Part shown: positions 26,416 to 38,200 of the stretch, one piece after another | How positions within the stretch are numbered: position 1 is the stretch's first letter | Layout: every line of letters starts with the position of its first letter | Virus record (IMG/VR): IMGVR_UViG_3300047459_000157 | Span: 1 to 64,000 of that record | Strand: one strand, 5' to 3' | Length of the DNA: 64,000 bases | DNA from: a virus | Notes under the pieces: generated by a model | What the model was told of the DNA's origin: nothing | Seen by the model: the letters and a program-made list of their open reading frames with translations, nothing else | Database searches by the model: none | Position numbers and translations under genes: made by a program

Positions 26416-26418
26416 ACA

Positions 26419-29400
26419 ATGCCGGAAATACAACACACTTTTACCGCGGGGAAAATGAATAAAGACCTCGATGAGAGGTTATTGCCTAATGGTCAGTATA
26501 GAGATGCTTTAAATATACAGGTGTCTGGTGCTGACGGTGATGACGTTGGCGCGGTTACAAACATATTAGGTAATAATTTAGCTTACAGTGTAGAGGTGAG
26601 TATAGCTGGTTCGAAATGTGTAGGTGGTATAGCAGATACAGAAAATGAAAAGATATATTGGTTTTTGTATGGTAACAGTGTAGATGCAATAGCAGAGTAT
26701 GACCAAATATCTGGTCAAGTAACACCCGTTGTTGTTGATAAGAATAATGTTTTTGGTTTCTCAAGACTTAACGAATTTAAAATAACAGCTGTTAATATAA
26801 TTGACGGCTTATTATTTTTTACAGATAACAAGTCTGAACCAAAAGTAATTAATATAGAAAAATTTAAAGCTGGTAGTACGGATTTTAACACGCATACAGT
26901 TTTACTTCCTCAAAGCAATTTAGCTTCTGATTCATACGCTTTTACAGAAGAAGATGTAACTGTTATTAAGAAAGGACCTAATGTAGAACCTACGTTAACA
27001 ATGGCTAACACAAAACGTGTTACATCTAATGGAGCTACTGGTATAACAACATCAACTGTTACTTTTGATTTTAGCGATGGATCTGGTAACTTAAAAAGTG
27101 TTGGTGATCTTGTTGATTTAGTGTTAAACAACTTTCCTACATATATACCTGGTGATGTACTTATATTAAGAGCTGGTGATGATGCAAATGGTTTTGATGA
27201 TGAATATGAGCTAAGACTTGTAGTACAAGCTGGTCAACCACAAGGTAGCACATACAAATGTAGAATATTATCAATAGGCTCAACTACACCAACAGTAGCA
27301 ACAACATGGGAAGTTGTGTTAAAACAAGATGATCCTTTGTTTGAAAAAGAGTTTGTTAGATTTTCTTATAGATATAAATATAAAGATGGTGAATACTCAA
27401 CGTTCTCGCCATTTAGTGAAGTAGCTTTTTTACCTAAAGAATTTAGTTACGATCCTGCTCAAGGTTATAACTTAGGTATGGTTAATGATCTACGTTCTTT
27501 AAAAATAACAAACTTTATACCTTCTGACATACCTAAACAAGTTGAAGAGGTTGATATATGTTTTAAAAAAGAAAATGGTAGTAATGTTTACGTTGTAAAA
27601 AGTATTAAGTATAACGACAAACAGTGGACAGGTACTGGTTCTTATGAGCTAGAAAGTGAAATGATATATAAAACAATTGAATCAAACCAATTGTTAAGAC
27701 CTTTTGATAGTGTTCCGTTAAAAGCTCAAGCTCAAGAACTTGTTGCTAACAGAATAGTGTATGGTAATTATACACAGAACTTTGATTTAATTAGTGATAG
27801 AGGAGTAGATATATCACCTGAATTTGATGTCGTTAACAATATAAGAACTACTTCTAACGTAGGTTTTCCAAACAAATCATTAAAGTCACAAAGAACATAT
27901 CAAGTAGGTATAGTATATAGAGATGCTTATGGTAGAGAAACACCTGTGCAAGCTGATGATACTGGAAGTATATTATTACCTAAAGATGATGCGCCTAACG
28001 CTAATCAAATTACCGTAGCTATGACAAGCCCAGCGCCAGCCTTTGCTACAACATATAAGTTTTTTATAAAAGAAACATCTAACGAATATTATAACTTAGC
28101 TATGGATCGTTGGTACGATGCTGAAGATGGTAATGTGTGGTTAAGTTTTGCTTCATCAGAAAGAAATAAAATTGACGAAGAAACTTTTTTAATATTAAAG
28201 AAAAGACACGATAGTGAAGAGTTTGTTACTGAGGCTGCTAAGTATAAAGTAATAGCTATAGAAAATAATGCACCTACAGAGTTAAAAGAAACAAAAGTGT
28301 CTTATGGTACGATACCAACCGAGTTTTCTTCAGATGGTTATCCAATACCAGATGGTACTACAGTAGATATTGATAAAGATGACTTTGAATCAAGGTTTGG
28401 TGAAAACTCTGAAATACTATCAGCATCTGATTTATGTATAAGAATAAAAGCTTCTAGTGGTATATCACAATACTATGATGTAGCTTCAATAAGTTTAAAT
28501 ATAAATTCTAGTGGTAGTGGTGATGATGAATATAGATTTCTTTTAAAAGAAAAGTTTAGACAAGATGTAAAACAATATTTTCCAACTGGTAACTTTAATA
28601 GTGGTGTTAGTGGTATGGAGCTTGAAATAGCTAGAACAGAAATAAAAAGAAAAGCTGAGTTTACAGGTAGATTTTTTGTTAAAGTATATAGAGATGCATT
28701 GTTACAAGAAAAAATACTAGAAACAGGTAACGAAGGTAATTACTCAGTAAAAGAATCAAAAGGTATATATAAAAGAACTGGAGCTTGTAGTAGCTCTAGA
28801 TTAGGTGATATATGGGAAAGAGGTTCTGAGTTTAGATTTTGGATTAACAACTGTACAGATTTTCATTCAATAAAAGGTAAAGTTAAAGGTAGTAAACTAC
28901 AGTTAATGGCTAAACACTCACAAGTAACGGTTGATAATCAAGGTAATGTTAGTGGTTCTAATAAATCAGATAACTTACCTGATCCATTTGCTGGTGGTAT
29001 AGTTACTGGTAGAGATTACATAGCTATAATGTTTCACACACAAAGAAGCTTAGAAAAAGTTGGTAACACAGACGAAGGTTTACATATTAACTTTGCAAAA
29101 GCATTGTGTACTCAAGGTACTAAGTTTAGATTTACAGAAGATCCTGATGGAACAGTATATAAAATAAAGCATCACGCTAGAGTTGGTGTAAGATTTTTTG
29201 ATAAAGCTTTTGAGTCTGATGATGACTGGGCTAGAAACAAAGGTTTGTTTATGGTTATGGAATTAGATAAACCAATTGCAGCTTTTGATTTCCAACAAGA
29301 TGTTTCTAATAGTACTTTTGGTAACATGGAAATACTACAAGAGTACAGCGATGATAATACTTTTAGTACAGAAAATCCAGCTATATGGGAAACAGAGCCT

Positions 29401-30705
29401 AAAGAAGCAATAGATTTAGATTTATATTATGAAGCAAGTCAAGCTTTTCCTATAGCAGATCATGGTTTAGCTAAAAATTTAGATTACTCTAATTGCTTTA
29501 GTTTTGGTAATGGTGTAGAATCAAATAGAATAAGAGATGATTTTAACACTATGACTATAGCTAAAGGTGTTAAAGCTTCAGCTCCACTAGCTGAGCAATA
29601 CAAAGAAGAGGTCAAGAAAAATGGTTTAATATTTTCTGGTATATACAATTCTACAAGTGGTATTAACAGAACAAACCAGTTTATAATAGCTGAAGCTATT
29701 ACAAAAGATATAAATCCAGAATATGGATCAATACAAAAATTACATCAAAGAGATACAGATCTAACAGTTTGCTGTGAAGATAAAATACTAAAGGTCTTAG
29801 CTAACAAAGATGCTTTATTTGAAGCTGGTGGTAATCCACAATTAACAGCTACTAATAGAGTTTTAGGACAATCAATGCCATATGTTGGTAAGTTTGGTAT
29901 AAGTAAAAACCCTGAAAGCTTTGCTAACTATGGTTTTAGATCATACTTTACTGATCGTGCTCGAGGAGTTGTTTTAAGGTTATCTAGAGACGGTTTAACA
30001 CCTATATCAACTCATGGTATGGTAGATTACTTTAGAGACAACCTAGCAACATATGATAACTTAATAGGCAGTTATGATGACAGCAAGGGTCTTTATAACT
30101 TAACAATGGTTAGTAGCAGTAGTAGAGGTGGTGAAGATACCGTAAGTTTTAAAGAACAAGTAACAGGTTGGCCTAGTAGAAAATCATTTATACCTGAATT
30201 TGCATTATCATTAAACAATATATATTATAGTTTTAAAGATGGTCAAATGTATAAACACAATAACCCTATAAGAAATACTTTTTACAGTGCACAATATAGA
30301 TATAATAGCGCTAGTACTTCTAACTTTGAAGGATCAAGGTTAAAATTAATACTTAATGATTCACCTAACACTATAAAATCTTTTAAAACTATAAGTTACG
30401 AAGGTACGCAAAGTAGAATTATATCAGATTCTAAAGACACAGATGGTTTATTATATAACATAGGACCAGGTAAAACACCAGGTTGGTATGTAGACAACGT
30501 TGTGTCAGATAAACAAAGTGGTTTTATACCTGAGTTTATAGAAAAAGAAGGTAAATGGTTCAACTATATAAAAGGTGACGCTACTACATTATTAAACTTA
30601 GATAGTAAAGAGTTTAATGTTCAAGGTATAGGTAACTTTGCAACTATAGCTGATACTCAAGGACCAATCACTGTTGAAATAAACATAATTGAAAATAACG
30701 ACTAA
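26419..30705 (+). CDS. Large tail nozzle/stabilisation-type protein
   Basis: A 1428-residue protein starting with the pattern characteristic of podovirus nozzle and stabilisation proteins (T7 gp12, P22 gp10): FTAGKMNKDLDERLLPNGQY followed by RDALNIQVSGADGDDVGAV. Repeated blades such as SKCVGGIADTENEKIYWFLY and VNIIDGLLFFTDNKSEPKVI suggest a beta-propeller platform. The middle contains fibronectin-like and platform segments (QVGIVYRDAYGRETPVQA). It is much longer than T7 gp12 (about 800), implying extra domains. Its stop overlaps the next gene's ATG. Confidence 0.75.
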   Translation: MPEIQHTFTAGKMNKDLDERLLPNGQYRDALNIQVSGADGDDVGAVTNILGNNLAYSVEVSIAGSKCVGGIADTENEKIYWFLYGNSVDAIAEYDQISGQVTPVVVDKNNVFGFSRLNEFKITAVNIIDGLLFFTDNKSEPKVINIEKFKAGSTDFNTHTVLLPQSNLASDSYAFTEEDVTVIKKGPNVEPTLTMANTKRVTSNGATGITTSTVTFDFSDGSGNLKSVGDLVDLVLNNFPTYIPGDVLILRAGDDANGFDDEYELRLVVQAGQPQGSTYKCRILSIGSTTPTVATTWEVVLKQDDPLFEKEFVRFSYRYKYKDGEYSTFSPFSEVAFLPKEFSYDPAQGYNLGMVNDLRSLKITNFIPSDIPKQVEEVDICFKKENGSNVYVVKSIKYNDKQWTGTGSYELESEMIYKTIESNQLLRPFDSVPLKAQAQELVANRIVYGNYTQNFDLISDRGVDISPEFDVVNNIRTTSNVGFPNKSLKSQRTYQVGIVYRDAYGRETPVQADDTGSILLPKDDAPNANQITVAMTSPAPAFATTYKFFIKETSNEYYNLAMDRWYDAEDGNVWLSFASSERNKIDEETFLILKKRHDSEEFVTEAAKYKVIAIENNAPTELKETKVSYGTIPTEFSSDGYPIPDGTTVDIDKDDFESRFGENSEILSASDLCIRIKASSGISQYYDVASISLNINSSGSGDDEYRFLLKEKFRQDVKQYFPTGNFNSGVSGMELEIARTEIKRKAEFTGRFFVKVYRDALLQEKILETGNEGNYSVKESKGIYKRTGACSSSRLGDIWERGSEFRFWINNCTDFHSIKGKVKGSKLQLMAKHSQVTVDNQGNVSGSNKSDNLPDPFAGGIVTGRDYIAIMFHTQRSLEKVGNTDEGLHINFAKALCTQGTKFRFTEDPDGTVYKIKHHARVGVRFFDKAFESDDDWARNKGLFMVMELDKPIAAFDFQQDVSNSTFGNMEILQEYSDDNTFSTENPAIWETEPKEAIDLDLYYEASQAFPIADHGLAKNLDYSNCFSFGNGVESNRIRDDFNTMTIAKGVKASAPLAEQYKEEVKKNGLIFSGIYNSTSGINRTNQFIIAEAITKDINPEYGSIQKLHQRDTDLTVCCEDKILKVLANKDALFEAGGNPQLTATNRVLGQSMPYVGKFGISKNPESFANYGFRSYFTDRARGVVLRLSRDGLTPISTHGMVDYFRDNLATYDNLIGSYDDSKGLYNLTMVSSSSRGGEDTVSFKEQVTGWPSRKSFIPEFALSLNNIYYSFKDGQMYKHNNPIRNTFYSAQYRYNSASTSNFEGSRLKLILNDSPNTIKSFKTISYEGTQSRIISDSKDTDGLLYNIGPGKTPGWYVDNVVSDKQSGFIPEFIEKEGKWFNYIKGDATTLLNLDSKEFNVQGIGNFATIADTQGPITVEINIIENND

Positions 30706-32774
30706 TGGCATTAACTAACTGTACAATAAATTCATCATCGATTAATGTTACTAAAGGTAATAACCTAACAGGTGTTGCTAACCAAGTATTAACTATATTA
30801 CCAGATCCTGGTTTTGTTGTTGCTGCTGCTGATTTTACAAAAGCATCACCTCCAACTGGAATATCTAGTATAACTCTTGGTAATAGCCACGCCAACCCAT
30901 ATCATGATGATAACAAGGTTACAGTAACATGTGATTACGATGATAGTTTTGTTGCTGATGCTAATTTAACTTTTACAATAAATGTTGATGGAGCTGCTGT
31001 AGATAAAAAAGCAAGACCTTGGACTTTTGCTGGGCATTGGGTTCAAAAGATTAATTCAAACATAACAGCTAGCCCTGTAACAGCAACTACTAACCAAGTG
31101 TATTCTGGCTCAAATACATTTAACAATAGAACAGAAATATTTACTCAGTTTTACGAAGCTAATAATGGTTTTTACTTTACAAGTATACCTACAGTAACAC
31201 CAACAGCATCTCCATACAACGATAACTACGAATCATCTATAACAGAGATTGCTTGGAGTGCTGGTAGAGTTACAAAATATAAAGTAGTAGTTACTTTTAA
31301 AACTCCAGAAGCATTTGTTACTGGACACGTAATAGATATAAACTCTGGTGCTGTCGCTGCTTTTGATGCTGCGGCAAACTTAGTATCAGGTGTTACAATA
31401 GATCAAAGTAATTTACCATTAAAAGGTCCTGCAGAAAGAACATTAAGAGTGTATGGTAATAGTGGTTGTTCAATTCAAATATGTATCAGATCTAGTACTG
31501 GTAAAAATTACAATGTAATAAATGACACATGGACTAGCTTTGGTAGTGAGGTTTATAGTGCTAACATAACAATGCCGAGTGATGGGTTTTTTGAAACAAT
31601 AGTATCATTTTTAGATAACGGTACTAATGCAAACCAAACATATGATATAAAAGTTAAAGGTGGTACATCACCAGCAACTAACACTGCATTAAACAATGTT
31701 AACAATAATGATCCTTTTGTTATACCAATGACTCAAAGGCCAAACGTTGCTTTAACAGTAACAGGTACTTCATCAGTAGGTGCTTTAACTATAACAGAAA
31801 CAAACAATGTTATATCTGTTGGTCATGGTGAAAATGTTGATAAATTTGGTAATGCTTTTGGTAAAAAAGATTTATCAATGACCGTAGTACATTCTAGCGG
31901 TAAAAATATGTTTTTAAGAAGACAACCTGTTTTTAGAGATGATATAAACTATTTAGCTAGTAACTCAGCAACAATAACTGGAACAACAAATGATTTTACA
32001 AACACTCAGTCTAGCGCAAACGGTGGTACTGAGTTTGAAATATTAGGTTTAAATGCTACTGGAAATGGTACTGCTACGTTAACAATAGCAAGTAGTTCAG
32101 GTGGTTTCTCTTCATTAAAAGGAGGAACAACATCACCTGTTCAAAGTGTTTTAAATATAGATAACTTTGTAAATCAAGCGCCTGTAGCTAATCCTGCTAC
32201 TAGACAAATTGATCATAACACAGCTACAACTATAAATTTAACAGGATCAGATCCTGAAGGTGATACAATAACTTACGCAATAGTTCAAAATCCTCTTAAT
32301 GGTACTATAAGTAATTTAAATAGTGCAACAGGTTCATTAACTTTTACACCAGCCAATGGTACTTCTGGTAATACAACATTTACTTTCAAAACAAACGATG
32401 GTTTTGAAGATAGTGGTAACGCTACAATTACATGTCAAGTTGCTTCTGCACCAGGTGGTGGTGGTGGTAGTGTTGCTAGATTTGAATTAGATACTTATAA
32501 CAACAACGGTGTATACAGTGGTACTCATTACATACACGCAACGCAAACGTGTACCGCTGGTAATTTAGCTGTAACTTGTATGAACTTTGGTAGTTTAACT
32601 AACAAATGGGTTAGATGGAGAACAGTTGCTGGTGGTTGTAATAGTACTGAATACTTTAGAGGTCAAATAAAAGGAGCTGCTTCAACTGGTGTACCTACAG
32701 CTTATGTAAGTGGTGACACATACTATAACAGCATGGCTGATTCGGTATCTGGTAGTAATGCGGTAACTTGTTAA
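30705..32774 (+). CDS. Tail-fibre/adhesin with Ig-like domain
   Basis: A 689-residue beta-rich, Thr/Asn/Gly-rich protein, probably a tail appendage or adhesin. About residues 485-585 form a cadherin/Ig-like repeat of the NQAPVANPATRQIDHNT / DPEGDTITYAIVQNPLNG / TFKTNDGFEDSGNATI type known from bacterial surface adhesins. A Gly linker (GGGGGS) precedes a C-terminal domain with six or more cysteines (QTCTAGNLAVTCMNF). No signal peptide is present. The location among tail genes supports binding to host surface sugars or proteins. Confidence 0.6.
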   Translation: MALTNCTINSSSINVTKGNNLTGVANQVLTILPDPGFVVAAADFTKASPPTGISSITLGNSHANPYHDDNKVTVTCDYDDSFVADANLTFTINVDGAAVDKKARPWTFAGHWVQKINSNITASPVTATTNQVYSGSNTFNNRTEIFTQFYEANNGFYFTSIPTVTPTASPYNDNYESSITEIAWSAGRVTKYKVVVTFKTPEAFVTGHVIDINSGAVAAFDAAANLVSGVTIDQSNLPLKGPAERTLRVYGNSGCSIQICIRSSTGKNYNVINDTWTSFGSEVYSANITMPSDGFFETIVSFLDNGTNANQTYDIKVKGGTSPATNTALNNVNNNDPFVIPMTQRPNVALTVTGTSSVGALTITETNNVISVGHGENVDKFGNAFGKKDLSMTVVHSSGKNMFLRRQPVFRDDINYLASNSATITGTTNDFTNTQSSANGGTEFEILGLNATGNGTATLTIASSSGGFSSLKGGTTSPVQSVLNIDNFVNQAPVANPATRQIDHNTATTINLTGSDPEGDTITYAIVQNPLNGTISNLNSATGSLTFTPANGTSGNTTFTFKTNDGFEDSGNATITCQVASAPGGGGGSVARFELDTYNNNGVYSGTHYIHATQTCTAGNLAVTCMNFGSLTNKWVRWRTVAGGCNSTEYFRGQIKGAASTGVPTAYVSGDTYYNSMADSVSGSNAVTC

Positions 32775-32784
32775 AAAATAAAAT

Positions 32785-33231
32785 ATGGCAACATTAACTT
32801 TAACTTTTAATAATCAACTAAACGATTCACTGCAAATAGGTGATGTAGCTTACTATATGACAACTCAAGATCATGTTATAACAGACAATGATTTTCAACT
32901 TGGTAATGCTAGTACAAATCCTGCTTTTAGTGAAAATCAAAGTGGTAACCCTACGCAAGCGTTTTCAAATGCTTTTGTAGAAATGGGTATGGTAACTGAT
33001 TTACCAACATCAATGGGTGGTACTTTAACAACAGCTAATCAAATGCAGGTGTTTATAGATGCTACAACAACTAGACCAACTAGTGCTAGTTTTATCATGT
33101 TTAGTAAGGATGCTAGAGCTAATATGTCAAGTTTACTTGGTTACTACGCTGAAGTTGAGTTTGTTAACACTTCTGATTCAGAGGCTGAGATTTTTGCAGT
33201 AAACAGTGAGATAGTTGAAAGTAGTAAATAA
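32785..33231 (+). CDS. Hypothetical virion protein (148 aa)
   Basis: A small beta-rich protein (MATLTLTFNNQLNDSLQIGD, VAYYMTTQDHVITDND, GYYAEVEFVNTSDSEAEIFA). Similar layouts occur among minor tail proteins but no family is recognised. It lies between the adhesin and the internal-protein block. Unknown function, probably structural. Confidence 0.5.
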   Translation: MATLTLTFNNQLNDSLQIGDVAYYMTTQDHVITDNDFQLGNASTNPAFSENQSGNPTQAFSNAFVEMGMVTDLPTSMGGTLTTANQMQVFIDATTTRPTSASFIMFSKDARANMSSLLGYYAEVEFVNTSDSEAEIFAVNSEIVESSK

Positions 33232-33270
33232 TATGTGATTATATATGTATAACTTAATTAAAAAAATATA

Positions 33271-33894
33271 ATGGGTTTAATAAAAGATGCAATAGGTGGA
33301 ACAGTAGGCGGTTTAACTAGTATTGCTAGTGGTATTATAGGTAGTGGTAAAAGAAAAAGAGAAGAAAGAGCTGCTAAAAGAGAATTTGATGCTGCAAAAC
33401 AGCGTATGGCTGGTTTTGACACGTCTAACTTATATGCTAATCAAGAAAACGCCTATGAAGATTTAACTGTAAATCAACAAGCCTCACAGTTTCAAGCACA
33501 ACAAAATCAAGCTTCACAAGCAAACATTATGTCTAGTATGGCAGGTGCTGCTGGTGGTGGTGGTATTGCTGCATTGGCTCAAACTATGGCTAATCAAAGT
33601 GCGCAACAAAATGCTGCTGCATCTGCTAGTATTGCTCAACAAGAAAGCGCTAACCAAATGGCAGCTGCTAAAGGTGATATGGCACTTCAATCATCTGAAT
33701 TAGCAGGAGCTACACAAGCTAGACAAATGGGCTTAGATAAACAAAGTTTCTTATTTGATCAATCATCTCAAAGATTAGGTGCTGCAAAAGCAGCAAGAGC
33801 AAAAGCAACAGAAGCTATATACGGAGGCATTGGCCAAATGGGTGAAGCTGCTGGAGCTGCTGGTGAAGCTGTGTTAACTGGTCAATTAGGATAA
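33271..33894 (+). CDS. Probable internal virion protein, Ala/Gln-rich
   Basis: A 207-residue protein with a Gly-rich membrane-like N-terminus (IGGTVGGLTSIASGIIGSG), basic KRKREERAAKREFDAAKQR and then Ala/Gln/Ser-rich helices, ending in AAGAAGEAVLTGQLG. This composition and position just before giant internal proteins resemble T7 gp14-type ejection proteins that form a channel in the cell envelope. Assigned by analogy; no sequence match is visible. Confidence 0.55.
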   Translation: MGLIKDAIGGTVGGLTSIASGIIGSGKRKREERAAKREFDAAKQRMAGFDTSNLYANQENAYEDLTVNQQASQFQAQQNQASQANIMSSMAGAAGGGGIAALAQTMANQSAQQNAAASASIAQQESANQMAAAKGDMALQSSELAGATQARQMGLDKQSFLFDQSSQRLGAAKAARAKATEAIYGGIGQMGEAAGAAGEAVLTGQLG

Positions 33895-33907
33895 TAAAAT
33901 AAATAAA

Positions 33908-35224
33908 ATGGCAACACAAAATACACAAAAAAGATCAGGTTTTTCAGGTCATAAAAATTATGGCGCTTATGCAGGTGACTATGTAGCTACTGTTAAAGAT
34001 TTATCAGCTGCAAGTAGACGCGCAAGTCCTAGTGGAACAAATTTTAATAAGTTACAAAAATTTCAAGCAGAACAAAAAATGAAAACCGCTATTGATAGTG
34101 GTAATGTTGATTTTAACATGGGGTTAGTTCCTGATGCTTACAAAGCTCAGATGAAAGACTATATACTTAATAAAGCTAGAGAAAAAGGTCAAATAGAATT
34201 ACAGATAGAAAGAATGAGGGAAGGTGGTAACATGAGTGATCCAATGTATCAAGAGTTAAGAATGCAAGCTTCTCAAATAGAACAAGAGCTAGGTCCAAGC
34301 GGTAGCTTAACAAAAGCATGGACAAACTTTAACCAAGGTGCTCAAGACTTTGCTGAAGATAGTTTAGAAGGTAGTATATCTATAATGAGTGATAGTGCTA
34401 ATGAACATGCTAATGCTGATTTATATTCTAATTCTTTACAGTTAGATATATCAAATGGTACTTTAAACTTTGGTAATCAAGACATGGGCTTTACTGCTTA
34501 TGATAAGTTTCCTGATTATTTTAATGCTGACTATACTAATGCTAGCAATATAATAAGTCAATCACAAGGTATATTTGACAAAGGTGTAAAGCTAACAGGT
34601 CCTGATAAATTAAAATATAGTAATAACTTTCAAGAAGTATTAAGAAAAGGTGGTACAGAAAGCGTGTTGTCATTAGCTTTTGATCCATTAATAACTCCTA
34701 ATGAAAGTTTATTAGATTTTAAAGATCCTAAATATAAAAAATTAGTTGAGATAATACAAGGTGATGATCCTATGATGGCTGCTGAGGCAATGGAAGAACT
34801 AAAAGCAGATTTAACAAGCAGCTATATAAATGTTTTAGACACTCAAGCAACTAATGGTTTTAACGCTAAAAACCCTGATGGTGGTGATGGTGGTGGTGAC
34901 GGTTTCTTCTCTTCGTTTGGTAGTTTTTATTCAGCTGGTCAGTTTGATATGAATAAGTATTTAGTATCACAAGGTCTTGAAGAAGGTACTGATTTTGCAA
35001 CAATGAGTGAAGAGGATAAAAGTAAAGCTTTTGGTTATTTAAAAGATGAAATAAACAATTTAATGTTAGATAACGAAATTAACCAATATACTGAGTTTAG
35101 GTTTAGAGGCGTTGATGCTAAAGGTAATCCTAAATTTAATTTTAAAGACAGAATATCTGGTACTGTATACAAAAATTACAGTATGGATAGACTTGAAAAG
35201 CTTTTGAATAAAAAAATAAAATAA
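33908..35224 (+). CDS. Probable internal/ejection protein (438 aa)
   Basis: A mostly helical polar protein with repeated acidic patches and a Gly/Asp linker (NPDGGDGGGDGFFSSFGSF). It lies between the gp14-like protein and the 2886-residue polyvalent protein, the position of ejection proteins in podoviruses. It contains no recognised enzyme motif. The ATG is preceded by an A-rich leader. Confidence 0.5.
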   Translation: MATQNTQKRSGFSGHKNYGAYAGDYVATVKDLSAASRRASPSGTNFNKLQKFQAEQKMKTAIDSGNVDFNMGLVPDAYKAQMKDYILNKAREKGQIELQIERMREGGNMSDPMYQELRMQASQIEQELGPSGSLTKAWTNFNQGAQDFAEDSLEGSISIMSDSANEHANADLYSNSLQLDISNGTLNFGNQDMGFTAYDKFPDYFNADYTNASNIISQSQGIFDKGVKLTGPDKLKYSNNFQEVLRKGGTESVLSLAFDPLITPNESLLDFKDPKYKKLVEIIQGDDPMMAAEAMEELKADLTSSYINVLDTQATNGFNAKNPDGGDGGGDGFFSSFGSFYSAGQFDMNKYLVSQGLEEGTDFATMSEEDKSKAFGYLKDEINNLMLDNEINQYTEFRFRGVDAKGNPKFNFKDRISGTVYKNYSMDRLEKLLNKKIK

Positions 35225-35230
35225 ATTAGT

Positions 35231-38200
35231 ATGTCAGATTTTTACGTGTCAAGCGTTACTGGCGAGCCTATTGCGAAGGAGCAAGCTCAAAGTAAAGCTA
35301 AAGAATTAGGTGTTACGTTAGATGAGTATTTAGACTCTTATAACTATGAATTAGCTCTTCCAAACGAGGCTGACACAGACAATAATGTCGTGGATAACAC
35401 AGTGCCTGAGTATGTAGAGCCAGAGCCTATTGCATTAGATCCAAACACTCCAGATCCTTCAGATCAAATGTTCGATGCCTTCGAACTAGAACCAGGTGAA
35501 CAAGAATTACAAGATGAAAACCTGATAAACAAAAGAACAGCTAAACGTAGAGAACTCTTTGATAACATTGAAGAGGAAGAAGCTGTATCACTCCTAAAAT
35601 CATATTTTCCAGACTTTAAATTTGAAGAAGCAACTGTATGGGCTAGCTCAACAGGTTTTCCATCTACAGATGCTGTTAGAGTAACTTCACCTGATGGTGA
35701 AAATAGTATCAAGCTAGAACTAGATATAGGTATGTTTGATATAGATCCATACATGAAAAATGAAGATGGTACTCCTTACTCACATATAGATGGAAATTAT
35801 GAAAAATTAAAAAAGTTTATAAAAGAACACAGTGTTGATGTTGAAGGTACTTTAGCTGCTCAAGCTAATATAGGTGATACAGAAATAGGTATACAAGATA
35901 CTAGACAGACAACAACACAACTACCTAGATCAGGTGTAACAGTTACATCAGAAGAAACATATATAAAAGAATACAAGACTGTATCTGAAATATATAACAC
36001 TAGTCATTTAGAAGGTGGTGCTAAGATTGATGATAGCGATATAACAGCTATAAATGAAAAATATAAATACGATCCTACTACAGGTACTTATGATTTAAGT
36101 ATATTTGATACAGAAAAAAGAAAAAGAACATCAGGTGGTTATGCTTCGCCTACCACAGGTATTGTAACCGGTAGTAGCGTTGTAGAGTACGATTATCAAC
36201 CATATGAAGCTGAACTAGAAGCAACAAGAAAACAGTTAACAGCGAGATCTGAAAGCTCAGACTATGAGTTTACAGAAGAAGATGTAAAGAAATTTACAGC
36301 AATGAATATGAGATCGCAAGATATAACTGAGAAAAAAGCATATGTATTAGAACAATTTATAGATAGTCAACCTGAAAGCACGCAGGGTATAATGCAAGCT
36401 TATAATCTTCAAGAATCTGATAAAGCTCAAAAAGAATCTATAAAGAAAAGTGTTTTAGCAGAAAATAAACTAAACGAAGCTGTTGAAAAACAAAAGTTTA
36501 TGGAAGGTTATATTGATTGGTATCAAAACCCAAATCAAACATGGGATTTTCCAGATGATTATCAAGGTGAAGTAATTCAATTAGCTAACGGCAAGATAAC
36601 ACCTAAAGATCAATACTTAAACTTTATAAACTTTTCACAACAACATGCTGATCTTATAGAAGAAGCAAATAGCTTACAAAGAGAAGCTCATGCTTCAGCT
36701 GATCAGGTTGCTGATAGAGAAGCTCAATGGGATTTATTAAGAAGAGACTATGATGTATGGAGTAAGTCTGGAGCTAATATTGCTTTAGGTACTACTGATA
36801 TATTAGTTGGTGGTGCATATATGGCTCACAAACTTGCTAGGTTTATTCCTGGTGTTGGGCTACCGTCTATATTACTAGATGATATTGTGGACGATGCAGC
36901 AGCTGATTATTATGGTTGGTCACAAGAAGCTAGAGAAGATTATCAAAGAGATATAAAGTTTGAAGATGCTTTTAGTGATGGTAACTTTGGTGAATTTTTT
37001 ATGGCAGAGATGTCAAAGCAAATACCTATACTAGCATCGATAATAGCTAGTGGTGGTACATACGCGCCTTATGTTGTTGGTACTTACTCTGGTGGTCAAG
37101 AGTGGATGAGACTAGAACATTCTAATAAATACTATGGTACAGACTATGGTGAAGGTGAAATGTTTATGAGATCTGTTGGTTATGGTACAGCTGAATCTGT
37201 ATTAGGTACTTTACCTACTGTATGGATATTAGGTAGAGGTTCTAAAATAATGACACAAAAGTTTGGTCAAGAGTGGATAAAAGGTGCTGGTAAACAATAC
37301 CGAAGAAAAATGGCTGGAGAAACTCTTTTAGCTTCACCAATGATAGAAGCTGGATCTGAAGCTTTAACATCGTTATCTCAAAACATGATAAGTTATGCCG
37401 CTGGTGATTTACACTATAGTCAATTAACTCAAGGTATGGATCATGCTGGTTTTGTGGGTGGTTTAATGGGTTTAACCTTAGGTGGTAGTCAGTTTGCGGT
37501 AGGTGCTGCAACAGCTTCAATAACTAGTAGTGCAAACCTAGAACAAATACTAGATCTTCAAGAAAGATATAGAAACTTAGAAGATAAAACTTCTCCTGAA
37601 GCTAAACAAGTCATTCGTGATATGGACAATTTATATAGAGCTGAAAAAGCAAAGCTTGATAATATAGATGAAGAAGGTAAAAGAGGTTATGATGCAGCTA
37701 CAAGACTGCAAGCTGAGATACTTGCTGAAGCTAGAGAAATTGAAGCTAGTGACAAAAGTAATAAACAAAAACAAAAAGAATTAAAAGATAAACTTGATAA
37801 GTTTAATTCATTACAATTTCAAAGAGATACATATAGAAACAAAGATTCTTTTGGTAACGCTTTTGCTGTATTAGAAACAAATGATAAAGATTTATTTGAC
37901 GAGCTAAGACAAAAAGCTATTAGATCATTTGATGGTAAAATACCTACAGAAGATCAAATAAAAGAAACAATGGAAAAGCTTTACTACGATGATAGAGTAG
38001 ATAAGCAAATAGAAAAAGATATAGATTTAAATAAAAGGCTAGGTAAAAGTCTTAATATAGTAGATGTTCAAGGTGCTGTTGATGTTGTTAGAGACATTAT
38101 TAATAGTATTAAAAACAACAAAGACAACTTAGATGAAAATGGTAAACTAACTAAAGAAAAACAAGATCAAATTAATCAGTTAGAACAAGAGATAAATAGC

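Noticed and set aside
37242-37520. Reverse ORF inside the polyvalent gene
   Set aside because: Antisense shadow; the forward frame is continuous for 2886 codons.
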